64,000 nt of DNA from Austropuccinia psidii (GCA_023105745.1 JALGQZ010000009.1:9584937-9648936), one strand, 5' to 3'; positions 23,532 through 36,395 are shown, numbered from the stretch's first letter. Translations and numbers: made by a program. Notes: generated by a model from the letters alone, not told the origin.

Positions 23532-23616
23532 TTTCTATAATGGAGCTAGCCTGGGGATGGATCCTACAGCCATTGATATCAGTAAATTGCATTGGGATAA
23601 CACAAGAAGTTATTGA
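23532..23616 (+). pseudogene. Right half of the short ORF split by element B
   Basis: Continuation in frame of the ORF opened at 3054 (NGASLGMDPTAIDISKLHW is visible here), ending at TGA 23614-23616. A donor-like GGAAG|GTAAGG follows at about 23627-23632, so the stop may not be the real end if this is part of a larger spliced gene. Confidence 0.28.
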
Positions 23617-24445
23617 ATGGCCGGAAGGTAAGGAAAGCACCTGATAAGTTTACTACCAGATCTCTAAGAAACAGACCACCCCTGGTGTCTGGCAAACTGT
23701 ACCGGAATCATGCATTAAGCAATAAAAATGGGTAGCTGCCACTAACGTAAGCTCACTTGAGTTTTAATGAATCTACAATTCATCTACACAACTGGAGGAC
23801 AGAAAAAGCAAAGAGAAGGCCCAGTTAAATCCTTTAGATTTTCTGGTAAAAGGAAGTGGCTTTAGTTGGACTTACAGCAGAAAAGCTCAATTACTTGAGT
23901 CTGTAACAGGAGAAGGAGACCAACTTACTATTGACCAATCAAATTAAGATCACACTAATCCTCTTGATACTTTCAGATGACCAACAGCCTTGTTATTAGA
24001 TAGTAACAACAACTTGAAACGAAATTTTTCATAAGACAAAGGGTAAACCCCAACTAAATGATTATTAAGTGGTTGGGAAGAATGCTTGAGAAAGGTGGCG
24101 TCATGATATCTTGAGATTCTAGAAAAAGCCCCCCAAACGTCGTAAAAAAAAAGCGAAAAAAGAAAAAATAATTAATCAATAAGCTTAAAAAGGTAGTATA
24201 AACTATGCGAGATGTGGGCGTTGCAGCAAGTTTATAGAAGGCTGACCTCAGCCAGCCAATACCAGGCCGTACGACCCGATTAGCTGGACAGGACTAAATA
24301 AGAAGTCCTGAATAAAATAAAATAAAAAATAAAAAATACATATTTAATAATAAGTTAATTATGAATAAATATATATATATTCATATCAAAAACAATACAA
24401 TATAATACTAAACAATAATAATTACAAAAAAAATAATAAAAAAAA
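23617..24445. other. Flanking DNA, no supported gene
   Basis: Mixed composition to about 24120, then increasingly A-rich. No frame of useful length on either strand, and I did not find a 5' LTR for element E here, although one would be expected somewhere upstream of its pol gene. Confidence 0.5.
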
Positions 24446-27400
24446 AGAGTCCTTAACAAGACTTTAAACTGTTTTATTTTATTTATTGTCTTAATTATCT
24501 TCTTATTTTGTAGGATTTAAGCAACAAACATCAAAAAGTCCTCAACATGACTTTAAACTGTTGAATTTTTCTTTTTCTTTATGTTTTGGAAAATGATAAT
24601 AAATTAAAATAAGCCTTTATCAAGGCTTTAAACTCATTAATTTCTTAATTTTAACATTATTCTATTTTTTATGACTGTTTCAATTTAAAACTTCTGATTA
24701 TTGATTTCTACAGGAAATTCAAAAGGAAAACAATTAAATAGGGCTATGAATTAAAAATAACATAAAATAAAAGCCCTAATAGGACTTATAAAGGATATGA
24801 GCCCTCAGCATGGCTTTGAACTGCTGGGTTTGCTTATTTTAATTAAATCATTTTTTCATTAATTTTTTATGCTACAGGGCTACAAATAAAAAAAATAGCC
24901 CTGGGCAAGGCTCTAAACTGCTCACTTTTATATTATCAGACTGACAATTTTCTTCTATTTTCACAGTGTTTTATTAACCAATATATATATAATAACAAAA
25001 GAAATATCAATGTATATAACAGAATGAGAGATTAAAAATGAGAAAGCCCTCAGGATACAGGAAATAAAAACAAAAATAAAAGCCCTCATCAAGGCTTTAA
25101 ACTGATGATTTTCTTAAATTTAACATTATTTTATTTTTTATAACTAAAATAATTTAAAAATTCTGATTATTGATTTCTACAGGAAATTCAAAAGGAAAAC
25201 AATGAAAAAAGGGCTATGAATTAAAAAAAGAACATAAAAAAAAAGCCCTCAGCTACAGGGCATAAAGACCAAAAGCAGCCCTCAGTATGGCTATAAACTG
25301 CTCATTTTGCTTTATTATTCATTCTTACTTTATTTTTTTGGATATTAAATTAAAAACTGATATATTTTATTTTTCGATAGGCTAAAGGGCTATAAATAAA
25401 TAAAAAAGAGCCCTCAGTATGGCTATAAACTGCTTATTTTATTTCATTTTATTTTTTATTCTAACTTTATTTTTTGGATATTAAATTAAACTGATATATT
25501 TCATTTTTGATAGGCTAAAGGGCTATGAATAATAAGAGCCCTCATCATGGCTTTAAACTGCTGGGGCTATCAACAAAAAAATGTCCTCAGCAAGAAATTA
25601 AAACTTCTGTATTTTTCTCATTTTTTCATTAATATTAAATGAAGCTGACCTATTTCTTTTTTTTGATATTGCTACAGGGCTGTAAAAAGTGTATAACAAT
25701 ACATGCCCTGAGCAAGGCATCAAACTGCTCAATTTTATCATTTCAATGAAATGATTGAAGGAAAAAAGATAAAATGGCCCTAAGCAAGGCTTTAAACTTC
25801 TATTTTATATTTTATGCTTTCATGTTGACTAATAACTATACTAACATATTTGATTTGGATTTTACAGGTATACAACATTAAAAACACTTTCAGGATTTTT
25901 TTAAGCTTAAGAAAATGCTTTTAAAATGAAAATAAGTCCTCAAAAAGACTTTAAACTGTTGAATTTATTTACCTGTTTTGTATTAATGTTATTTATTACT
26001 ATTTGGTTTTTTTTATATATAAATAAAGAATGATGAAAATGATTACAATATATATATATAAATATATATATAAGAATATAAATAAAATGCTTATTTATTT
26101 TTAATTTTATCCCAGATTTTATTATATTTACTGATGATTTTTTTTACAAAGGCCTTAAAAAGAATAATAAATAGCAGAAAATGTCCTCAGCAAGACGTTA
26201 AACTGCTGGAATCTTTTTCATTTTCTCCCTAGTATTATATGAAACTGACATATTCAATTTTGATGTGCTACAGGGCTGCAAATAACAATACAAGCCTTGG
26301 GTATACAACATTAAAAACACTTTCAGGATTTTTTTTAAGAAAATGCTTTTACAAATAAGTCCTCAATAAGACTTTAAACTTTTGAATATACTTTACATTT
26401 TGACTTTGAAGATAAATCAAAACCAAAATTATCAACAAGGAATCAAGTAATTATCAAGAAAAACAAGTTTATGGTCCTTGGCAAGACCATAAACTGCCCC
26501 TTCAAAGAGCAAGAAATCCCTCAGGATATCAGCAAGAATATCAACAAAAAGAAATAAACCAAAGGTCCTTGGAAAGACCATAAACTTCCCACCAAAGGTT
26601 CCCAACAAGGACTCAAAAATGAAAAACAATCAACCAATGGTCCTTGGCAAGACCATAAACTGCAAATTTAAAATATTCAAAAAAAAAGATTGAACAAGGA
26701 CTATCAAAGGAGGATAAGTCCTAGGCAAGACTATAAACTACCTAAGGTTTTATTTCCTATTTTTTCTAATTTTATTTTATTATAAACAAGTATTAGAAAG
26801 TTGTACTGACTTGAACCTTTTGAACATATTCTTTTATTTCTTTTTTGAATTTATTTATTCATTTTCACTAAGAATAAGGGTCCTATCCCATTCATGAGCT
26901 CAAGAATATTTTATTTATTATCTTTATTACAATTTTCCTACTATCACAACAAGAGCCATTAAATTGGCTTAATTTTTAAAAACAAAACAAAAAAAACAAA
27001 AACAAAGAAACCAAAACAAAAAAAAACTCTACATCAAGTATTTTTTAAAAAAAAAAGATCAATTTATTTGAAATATTTCTTCAATTACAAGAGAGTGATT
27101 GGAACTTGTTTGAAAATAAGAAGTATTTGTGCCATGAAGGCATTAATTGAACTCTGAAGGAGTTATTTATATTCAAAACTCATAAATTGATGACATAATT
27201 TGGGGAATTTACATATTAATAACACCTCAATGTTCTATTGATTCCAAAAGGAATTTTAAAAGCCCCCCCCAAAAAAAAAGCAAAGAAGAGTTTTTTCTAT
27301 TGTACAAATTTTTATTTTTCACTGTTTATATTTTTTACAACTCAAATGCATTTATGTGTAACAGAAAATCTGAACCATAAAGGGGATGGACTTGAAATAA

Positions 27401-28850
27401 AGTCTGAGTCACAATGATGATTCCAAAAGGAAGAGTTGTGGCATCATAAGGGTCATTATATTATTAAAGGACTCAAAATATGATCATTCAATTATGTCAT
27501 ATTAATTATAAATACTCTCAAGAGCACCAATTTTTACTGATTGGCACAAATTACCACCTTTAACCAAACAGTTCCATGATCTTAATTGTGATTCAGGTTT
27601 ATTTCTTTTAAATCGTGATTTTTAATCAGATATCTCATTTAATGGTTATTTTATACTTACAAAAATTAAAAATTAAAAATAAAATAAAATATAAGATTAT
27701 TTAAATTTACTGTATCATTATTTATCCTCATCAAAATCACTATAAAAAAATAAGGGGTGGGTAAACTTATTTCTTACACTATCCCGTATAGTGGAAGTTT
27801 TGGGGGAATGAGAATATATCCTCTTCAAAATTTGAAAACCAACTCAAGATTTTTAAATGGAGAGGGGGGCCCTCATCCAAACAAATAATATTTTTTAAAA
27901 AAACAAAATCAGTCAAACAATATCAAAAATCAATTATAAATCATCTTATTATTATAAATTTTTCACTTTTCATTTTTTATAACAGGTATAGTTTAGGAAG
28001 ACAAAAGAACAAAAGGACATCAATTATTTTGAAGAAATAGCAAGAGAATTGGGAAACAACTTATCATAGGACAATTATTCAGAATACTGAAAATGAAAAA
28101 GAGTATTTATGAAGAAAAGCAGGAGTTCCTTATGGATTGACCTTTGGACAGCACAAGACCTTGGACACTTATTTGATTCTGGATTGAAACTCATTTGGAA
28201 TTCAAGAATCATTGGTCCGGATTTATGGACTGAAGGATGACCCACTGGATTAATTATGGACTCAGGACTCACTAAACATGAAGGACTAACAAGATAATGT
28301 ACAACACTCAAATCAAATTGCCCTTGGGATTTTCAAGAAGCTTGAAGACTCAAGAGGTCCTCAGCATGATGTTAAACTGCTTCCCCTGTAGACTTGGGCA
28401 GGGAAACTTATAAAAAATAACAGCCAAGAAGCTGGAGGGGATTGTCCTAGTCAGGAGAAGTGCTGAAGGACCATTTTTGTCCTCAGCATGACAATAAACT
28501 GCTCCCTTCGTGTAACAGGAACAAGGGGTTTTACAGGTGTTTATCATTATCAAATTGGCCAGAATGAACAAAGTGGATTCTCAAGCCAGCAATTAAGACA
28601 AGAAAATTCCTTATCAAGAAATAAAACAACCAGAAGAATCTTTCATCAAGTGGGAATCATGAATATTGAAGAATAAAACAAGAGTCAAGTGGAATCCAAA
28701 TTCAAGCCCAAAGGAGCTCAAGAATCAAGATAAGCCCTTGGATTAGGCCAGGAGGTCCTTGCATGACTTAAACTGCAGGACTTGTATACCTAATATACAG
28801 GGTTTACACACCTAGTTGTAGGTCCTGTATGACCTTAAACTACATTTTTT
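24446..28850 (+). ncRNA. Array of about 23 covarying hairpin/pseudoknot motifs upstream of the E pol gene
   Basis: A motif of about 27 nt recurs with uneven spacing (often 70-170 nt, with a gap from about 26750 to 28350). Its core is GTCCTCAGCAAGACTTTAAAC and then TGCTG, with many variants. Stem 1 (four to six pairs) closes over a CT-plus-loop segment. Stem 2 pairs the loop with bases after the conserved TAAAC. Both stems change in step, e.g. stem 1 AAGTC/GACTT, ATGCC/GGCAT, ATGGTC/GACCAT, TTGTC/GACAA, and stem 2 CAACA/TGTTG, CATCA/TGATG, GGAA/TTCC, TAGG/CCTA, TGTA/TACA. This is an H-type pseudoknot pattern. Clear copies start near 24447, 24536, 24800, 24897, 25081, 25703, 26181, 26471, 26564, 26717, 28477, 28753 and 28820; 25582 is degenerate. 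No protein frame explains it. Confidence 0.6.
27855..27869 (+). promoter_or_regulatory. Internal copy of the E polypurine tract
   Basis: AAATGGAGAGGGGGG is identical to the tract just before the E LTR (32153-32167) but lies 4.3 kb upstream in non-coding DNA. It may be a second plus-strand primer site (central polypurine tract) or a scar of an older LTR junction. Confidence 0.5.
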
Positions 28851-28957
28851 ATGGAATAAAGAAGAAAAAAGAATTGTGAAGACCTCAAGATTTCAGGACA
28901 CTAGCAAATTCTTAGAAATCATTAAAAAAAGAAAAGAAACAAAATCACTAATTTAAG

Positions 28958-31900
28958 ATGGATCACCAAATTTTAGCAGCCAAATACAAATCAGTCCTGA
29001 AGAAGGTGAGACCAGTCAATGAGCCAATGCCTCAAGACCTTAACCAACCTTTGGAAAGACCACCTTTGTCAAGAGATCCTTATGAAACACCCTTATCACC
29101 AAACCCACCTATATTTTAAGAAACCTTAAAGGTCACCCATGAAAGACTGCAAGCAGTCAATTTTGGCCCACCAGGATGGTTATCAAATGAAGAAATCAAT
29201 TTACTCAAAAATGTTATTACCTTAAGGGAAAAAGCAATAGCTTTCTGTGAAGAAGAAAGAGGCTTACTCAAACACTCATATGGAAAACCTTACAAGATAC
29301 CAGTAATACCTCATGAACCTTGGCAGAAGAAACCTATTCCCATACCCAAATCAATTTTACCTCAGTTTACTGAATTAATCAGAGAAAGAATCAGGACTGG
29401 ACTCTATGAGCAATCCACCTCAAGCTACACAAGCCCAATCTTTTGTGTGGCCAAATCAAATGGGAAACTCAGAATTGTCCATGACCTTCAAGAGCTCAAC
29501 AATATCACCATCAAGGATGCTGGCTTACCACCTCATATTGAAGAATTTGTAGATGCATTTGCAGGAAGAGCATGCTATGGACTAGGAGACATCATGGGAT
29601 GATATGATGAAAGAGAATTAGATGTCACTACAAGACCCCTCACCACTTTTGAAACACCCCTTGGAAGGATGCAACTCACAAGACTACCCCAAGGAGCCAC
29701 CAACTCAGTAGCAGTATACCAAGCCCCAATGACCTGGATACTTCAAGAAGAAATACCAGAAAGTGTAGGAATTTTTATTGATGATGGAGGAATAAAAGGA
29801 CCAAGATCACTTTACAACCAAGAAACACTACCAGAAAACCCCTCAATCAGAAGATTTATATGGGAATATGCCATAACCTTAGAAAGAATTTTATTCAGAA
29901 TTGAAGAAGCAGGACTTACTATCTCAGGATCAAAGCTTGCATGCTGTGTTCCAGCTTTGGACATAGTAGGGCATGTTGTATTATTCAAAGGAACAACAAT
30001 TTCAAAACAAAAGATCAACAAAATTCAAAATTGGCCAACACCTCTTAACAAGAAGGAAATAAGGGGATTTCTTGGACTTTGTGACTATGTAAGGATGTTC
30101 ATTTAAAACTTCTCACAAGTTGCATCACCACTCAGAAGGCTCACCAGAGAAGATGTTGACTGGGACTGGGATCAAAAATGTGAAGAAGCTTTCTATAAGC
30201 TCAGAAGAATAGTTGGAGAAGAAATAACTCTCAAGAAATTGGATTATGATGAAGGAGCAGGGAAAATTAAGCTAGCAGTAGATTCAAGCTACCTTTCTGC
30301 AGGAGCAGTACTCACTTAAGAAGACAAAGAAGGAAAAGCCAGACCAGTATTATATGAATCAATAGCTTTTTCAAAATTAGAATTAAGATACTCACAACCC
30401 AAAGTGGAACTCTGTGGAGTTGCAAGAATTCTCAAGAAGCTTCAGACAATACTTTGGGGACAACCTTTTGAATTACAAGTTGATGCCAAGGCCTTAATTG
30501 AAATGATCAACACCCCTTGCTTACCCAATGCCCCCATGACAAGATGGGTGGCTTTCATTCAACTATTTTCCTTTGATTTGGTACACAAACCAGGGAAGAC
30601 TTTCACTATGCCAGATGGGCTATCAAGAAGACCAAAAAACTCAGAAGAAGAAGAAGAAGAAGATGCACCAGAGTTTGATGAAGAACAAGAAGATTGGATC
30701 AAGCCACACCCTGGATTTGGGGCTAAGACTATAAATTCACTCAATTTTTCAGGAATACAGGTACCAACCAAACAAGAAGGATTTTGGAAGAGAATGCAAC
30801 AATACTTAAGTACAATGAAAAAACCACAATCAAGCAAAGATTTTAGAAGGATAAAAAGAAGGTCATCCAACTTTTTCTTGGAAGATGGCCAACTCAAAAG
30901 AAGAAATAACCCAAACCCTCAATTGGTGATATCAAGTCAAGAAGCTCAAAGCCACATTTTAAAGTCACTTCATGAAGACATGGGCCACAGAGGGGAAAAT
31001 GAAGCTTACAGAAGAATTAAAGCAAGATCTTGGTGGGAAGGAATGAAGAAATCAGTCAGGAAATGGGTTCAATCTTGCCTGGCCTGCCAAAAGAGAAGTC
31101 AAAACTTACAAAGGGAACAAGGAAAATCTACAGCAACATCAACACTCTTTGAAAGGGTAAGCATGGATGCAGTCCATATTAAATCTGGAAGATGGAAGTA
31201 CATGGTTGTTGCCAGAGATGATTTTTCAGGATGACCAGAAACAGTTGGACTATTCAAATTAACAGCAAAAGCAGTTGCAGAATGGTTCACCTCAGAATGT
31301 ATATGCAGGTATGGCTCACCAAAAGAAGTAACTGTTGGTGGGGGGCCAGAGTTTGGAAAAGAATTGCAAGATACAGTAAAGAAAGCAGGATCAAGGATCA
31401 GAGTCACCACACCTTATTACCCAGATTCTCAAGGAATGGTTGAAAGGGGCCATAAGCAACTTAAAGATGCTCTAGTCAAGATGTGTGGGGAAAATGGAGG
31501 AAAATGGAAAAAATATCTACCATTAGTGACAGTGGCTGACATAATTTCCACTAAAAGGACAACTGGTTTCTCACCATATGAACTCCAATTTGGACAACTA
31601 CCAGTATTACCAATTGACATTGAAACAAAAGCATTTTTAGCAGTAGACTGGCACAAAATATCCACAACTGAGGAATTACTGGAAGCCAGAGCTAAACAAC
31701 TAGAAGGAAAAGAAGAAATGAGAAGGAAAGCAGCAGAAAAATTCAAAAAATCAAGGGAAGACTCAATGAAATATTGGGATAGAAGAATGGCACACCAACT
31801 AAGATCACCACTCAATCCAGAAGATTTGGTCCTGGTTTACAACAAAGCAATAGAAACTAATTGGGGACTACTTTTCAAAAACAAATGGAATGGACCCTAC

Positions 31901-32119
31901 AGATTAATCAGGCAGATAAACAATGGACCATATGAGCTTGAGTAAATTGATGGAACAGAATTAGCAAGAAGATTTGCAGCATCTCAAGTCAAAAGGCTTT
32001 ACCCAAGAGGAAAGTTTATGTACACAAAAGAAGATACAGAAGAAGAGGAAAGTGAAGAAGATGAATCAATAAATGAAGAAGAGGTATTGGAGGAAACCAT
32101 AGAATCAGATGAAGAATAG
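28958..32119 (+). pseudogene. Pol-only ORF of element E: RT, RNase H and integrase, with six nonsense codons
   Basis: One frame runs from ATG 28958 to TAG 32117-32119 (1054 codons) without any indel, broken only by stops at 29117, 29600, 30104, 30317, 31232 and 31943. From context each is a CAA-to-TAA or TGG-to-TGA change. There is no Gag or protease in front. RT keeps FIDD (near 29774) and LGDIMG; RNase H has AVDSSYLSAGAVL, VDAKALIEM and PDGLSRR; the integrase finger is HEDMGHRGENE...CLACQ. In the catalytic core, the second Asp of D-D-E is replaced by Gly (TVGGGPEF instead of a T-D-x-G-P-E-F pattern), and the Glu remains in GMVERGHKQL. The family differs clearly from A-D, with a short acidic tail instead of a chromodomain. 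Gag-protease of the same family is found in F. Confidence 0.85.
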
Positions 32120-32152
32120 GGAGCTCTCACCTGGAATGCTGGGGACAGCATT

Positions 32153-32167
32153 AAATGGAGAGGGGGG
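32153..32167 (+). promoter_or_regulatory. Polypurine tract of element E
   Basis: AAATGGAGAGGGGGG directly before the LTR start TGTGGTATTCC. The preceding TGGAATGCTGGGGACAGC is shared with F. Confidence 0.8.
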
Positions 32168-34160
32168 TGTGGTATTCCATACCATTTGTTTTCACCAGGC
32201 TCAAGCTCATAGTAACCCAAAACAGCAGTAAATCCAGCCTACAGGCAGACTTACACTCAAATGTTACACCAAAAGGTCTATTTTACAGCAAGAAGCTGGA
32301 TTTAACTCATAAACCCATGGCACAGGCACCAAAGGGAAGTGTATGTGTTTAAATAAATTATTCAATTTCATTATGCATATGTAAAAAATCAAGTTACATA
32401 TAGCAAACTAGTTACAACAAATAAGGTACCACCCTTTCAATTACACACACCACCCAGCCTTACACCCCCTTACAGCCACAGGACTCATGCAGCAAGAAAA
32501 TTACACATGCATCAGCTACACAGCCAGCTTGCATTCAAAGTCACATGATGCAAAGCTCAACTCCATGGAATTCCTGCAAGTCATTTACAACACAGCCACA
32601 GGAGTACCTTATCTTATATCCTCAGTAACCACACTTAAAACCTTAAAACAGGATCATAATTATTTACAACACTCATCACCTCATGCAAACCAAAGCTAGT
32701 TACAAGAGGCTGCATGCAGTACACAATTCTAATTAAATCTCAACCATATGACTATGCACAGCATGTGTCAAACTCAAAAATCACATCATCTCATACATCA
32801 CAGTAAACTCATCAGTGCAATAAATTATCACCTGACCTCATTTTAAAGTTCAAAAAGAAGAAAAACAACCATGACACCTGCATAAATTACACAGCCACTT
32901 CTACCAAGCCTAAAATAGGACATATGCAAAGGAATTACAAGGCCATCATGTGATACTGCATCCACCAACAAAATATCATGTGACAGGAAAGAGGCTGTGC
33001 ACAACAAAAATCCCTAGCCAAAATTGAATCACCTCATGTATGCAAAGAAAATTCAAGAATATCACATCATAATTAGTTCACCAAAAGACAATCAGGTGAT
33101 GAATGGAGGCTGTGCAGAGAGAAAATTATCACCAAACCTTAAATCACCTGACCCATGCAAGAAAGGTCCTCACCAAAAACAGAGTCACATGATCAAATCA
33201 AGAGGAATGAAAGTGGAAAAAGACAGCTCCCATGGAGGGCCCCCTGGGCTCCCGAAAGGTATAAATAGAGGGGCTCTCTCCCCGAAATTTCAAAATCCCC
33301 CCATGCAAATTATACCCTCTGTACAGTAGGAGCATAGGAATAATTCATCCCTCACCTGGGGGGTAGTCCAGAAAATTATAGTAAATTTACTTACCCAGTA
33401 GCTAAGCTCAGTGGAAGTATAGTGTTGAAGATTACCCAGTAGCTAAGCTCAGTGGAATCTTAGTATTGAAAAAAATTATTATTAAAAGTTACCCAGTACC
33501 CAAGAGTAGGGTTATTACTCTATTAAAATATTTTATCCAGTAAAATTAAACAAATTATCAAGATTTAAAATTAGCTTACCCCCTTCAAAAAAGATCCAAT
33601 ATCAAAGAATCTTACCTCTTAAATTTAACAAATACAATTTTTTCTTATTTATAACCACTCTTAAAAAAATATAAATAAATAACAAACCTTTCAAAAATTA
33701 CTTTACTCTATTATAACTATACCTTGACAAAATTGCCTTTATCAACACCAATCAAATTTTCCAGAAAACCTTAAATAACCCATCCTACCAATGAATTATC
33801 ACCAATAAGAAACAACTCACCTCAATTTGACTAAAAAAATATATTAAGATTAAACAGACAAGTATTTCATTAGAATCTCAAATTTAACCAAAAATAACTG
33901 ACATTATTTTTATATTATTTATTGCATAGGTCTGATCTGAGACTGCTGAATTTTGTCTTCTGCAGTTGTAAAGCCACTTACTAATTTTATTTTGGTTTGT
34001 GAGCTCCAAGGAAGATTTTGTTCAGTATTTTAGGAGGGGCAGGCAATACACCCTTGCCACCCTTGGTTACAGGAGTTATTAGCAATTCAAAACTAGTTAC
34101 CTGTGATTTCCCCCTCCAGGTACTGCCTCATTTTAATCCCACACAAGAGGAGTTCCCACA
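32168..34160 (+). repeat. 3' LTR of element E
   Basis: 1993 bp, TGTGGTATTCCATACC...GGAGTTCCCACA. The end matches the end of the F LTR (GGAGTTCCACA), and the last 230 bp align well with F. A TATA box lies at 33260-33268. The sequence after 34160 is element D pol, so E inserted into D or recombined with it. No 5' LTR is visible in the window. Confidence 0.85.
33260..33268 (+). promoter_or_regulatory. TATA box of the E LTR
   Basis: GGTATAAATAGAGGGGCTC, closely matched by AATATAAATAGAGGGCCTC in the F LTR (58622-58630, minus). The start of transcription is probably near 33295. Confidence 0.6.
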
Positions 34161-36395
34161 GTGGTACCAACAAGGAAAAGAAATTTTCACTTGAAATATA
34201 CCAGATATCTTCTCAAGATCCACTGGAAGAAATCCTGAATGAATTCATCGAGGGACAGTTTGCACTACCCTCGCCAGTAAACAAAAACTAAGTTTACTGA
34301 AGATGCTGAGGAAGAACAGACCAGCATTTTCCATTGGTGAAGAACCATTAGGCAAGATCAAAGGCCATGATATAGAATTATATCTGGATGTGGAAAGACC
34401 TTATCCACCCATTCTCAGGAGACCTACTTATCCAGCAAGGCTGGAAACCAGGAAAGAAATCAAAAAACACGTCAATGAACTCCTGGACAGGGATGTCATC
34501 AGAAAGATTGGACATAATGAGATAGTGGAAATCACCACTCCTTTCCTAATCACCTGGCATGATGGCAAGTCTAGACTGTGTGGAGAATTCAGAGCTCTGA
34601 ATAACTACACAAAAGCAGACAGGTACCCTATACCTAGGATACCTCATGCCTTGAATAAACTGGCAAAAGCCAAATACATAACCAAAATGGATTGTATGAA
34701 AGGCTTCCACCAAAATGGAGTTAAACCAAACTCCATGAAATTTCTCAGAATAATATGCCACATGGGCCTATATGAGTATACCAGGATGCCATTTGGCATC
34801 AAAAATGGACCAGCCCACTTCCAAAGGATGATGGACACAATATGTCAAGAAGAAAAATTGAAAGCCTGGATGGTGGTATATATTGATGATATTATTATAT
34901 ACTCAGAGACATGGAAAGACCATGCACAATACATAGACAGAGTACTAAGTAAATGTACACCCATCAATCTGAAGATTTCACTGAAAAAGTGTAATTTTGG
35001 ACAACAAGAGCTACTAGCTCTAGGACATAAAGGCTCAGGTCTTATTCTGGCAATCGACCAGAATAAAGTAGCATCAGTACTGCAAAAGCCAGTACCAAAA
35101 ACATCAAAGAGATGCAATCTTCCCTTGGGTTTGCTAGCTACTATAGAAACCACAGCAAAAGTTTTGCCCACATAACTAGTAGTTTATACAAGGCATGCTC
35201 AAAAGATGTAGTTTTTCAAATCACCAAGGAAAGAAGGGATGCATATGAGAGGATCAAACATGAACTCACAAATTCCCCTGTGCTAATCTTGCCTTACTTT
35301 GAACTACCATTAAAGTTATACATAGATGAAGCATGTAGCCAAGGCTTGGGAGCAGCCCTTCACCAAAGACAAATAGTAAATGGTGAACCAAGAGAGGGAG
35401 TAATATTTTACATCTCAAGGCAGCTGAAAGATTCAGAAGCCAGGTATCGGTCCACCCAGACTTAATGTCTATGTCTAGTCTGGGCTGTAGAATAGCTCCA
35501 TCATTATCTGGAGGGTGCAGTTTTTGGAGTCTACACAGACTGCACAGCCTTGAAGTCTTTACTGAACAAGAAGACTACAAATAGACACATGCTGAGATGG
35601 CAAATAGCCATCCAGGAGTATAGAGGGAACATGAACATCATATAAAAAGAAGTTAAAAGTCCTACCAATGCAGCTGGCCTTTGCAGATGGCCACTGGATA
35701 ATGTCAAGAACAATCCACCTTATGACCCTGAAGTTGCAGCCAAGATCCCTATCCAATTCATGGAAATAGATGGAGGGAAGAACTTCAGATTTTCTGAATG
35801 GGCACCACGAAGTGGTACCCTTGACAGTGGGATCACTGATTCAGAAGGGACAGAAACTCCCATACTGGGAATAAGCTCCTCAGAATTGCACAATGAATTT
35901 TTCAGTGCAGTAATAAAGTGTTATGCCAAACACAAACAGTGTGGTATGTTACTACAACTCCTTCAACAAAATTACAGGATTCCGGAACTGGAATCCCAGC
36001 TGGAAGAACACTGGTTGAGGGCCTACAAGGGTAACAAGTTCTTCCTTGTGGATGGTCTGCTTTACCACAGAGAGAGGCACACAAGTGCACTTACAGTGGC
36101 AGACAGAGATCACATCTATCTGATCCTACAGGAATGCCATGACTGCCCCTATGTGGGAGAAATGAGTGAAGACAGGACCAAAGAGAGGGTAGCAAGCACA
36201 GATTGGTGGCCCAAGTGGCAACAAGAGTTGAGTGAATACATCAACATTTGTGAAAGATGCCAAAAGGCAAATAGAAAACATGGGAAGAATTATGGGTTAT
36301 TTCAACACATAGAGGAACACAAGCACCCATGGTAAACCATCAATATGAACTGGGTTACAGTCCTTGTCCCAGGAGGCAAAGAAAACTACAATTCC
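34161..36395 (+). pseudogene. Element D, left remnant: RT, RNase H and integrase N-terminus
   Basis: It aligns with B from GTACCAACAAGGAAAAG (B 18767) onward; everything upstream (LTR, gag, protease) is missing because the E LTR abuts it. Several frames are needed: 34161-34291, 34303-35175 (RT with [12 protein letters not shown]), 35112-35465 (RNase H), a TAA at 35463, and 35760-36335 (integrase finger CHDCPYVGEM, whose second His is Glu). It is cut at 36395 inside the integrase by element C. D is related to B and C but has more frameshifts than either, so it is old. Confidence 0.85.
36391..36395. repeat. Left target-site duplication of element C (ATTCC)
   Basis: ATTCC precedes the C LTR and ATGCC (46518-46522) follows the other LTR, a 5-bp duplication with one later change. 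B shows the uninterrupted site (CTACAATGCCTGCTTAATC near 20990). Confidence 0.85.

Noticed and set aside
24446..28850. Repeat array that might be taken for a CRISPR or a tandem satellite
   Set aside because: Copies vary in sequence, spacing is uneven (about 45 to 1600 nt) and there are no spacers of fixed length or cas genes; the pattern is stem covariation, not repeat identity.
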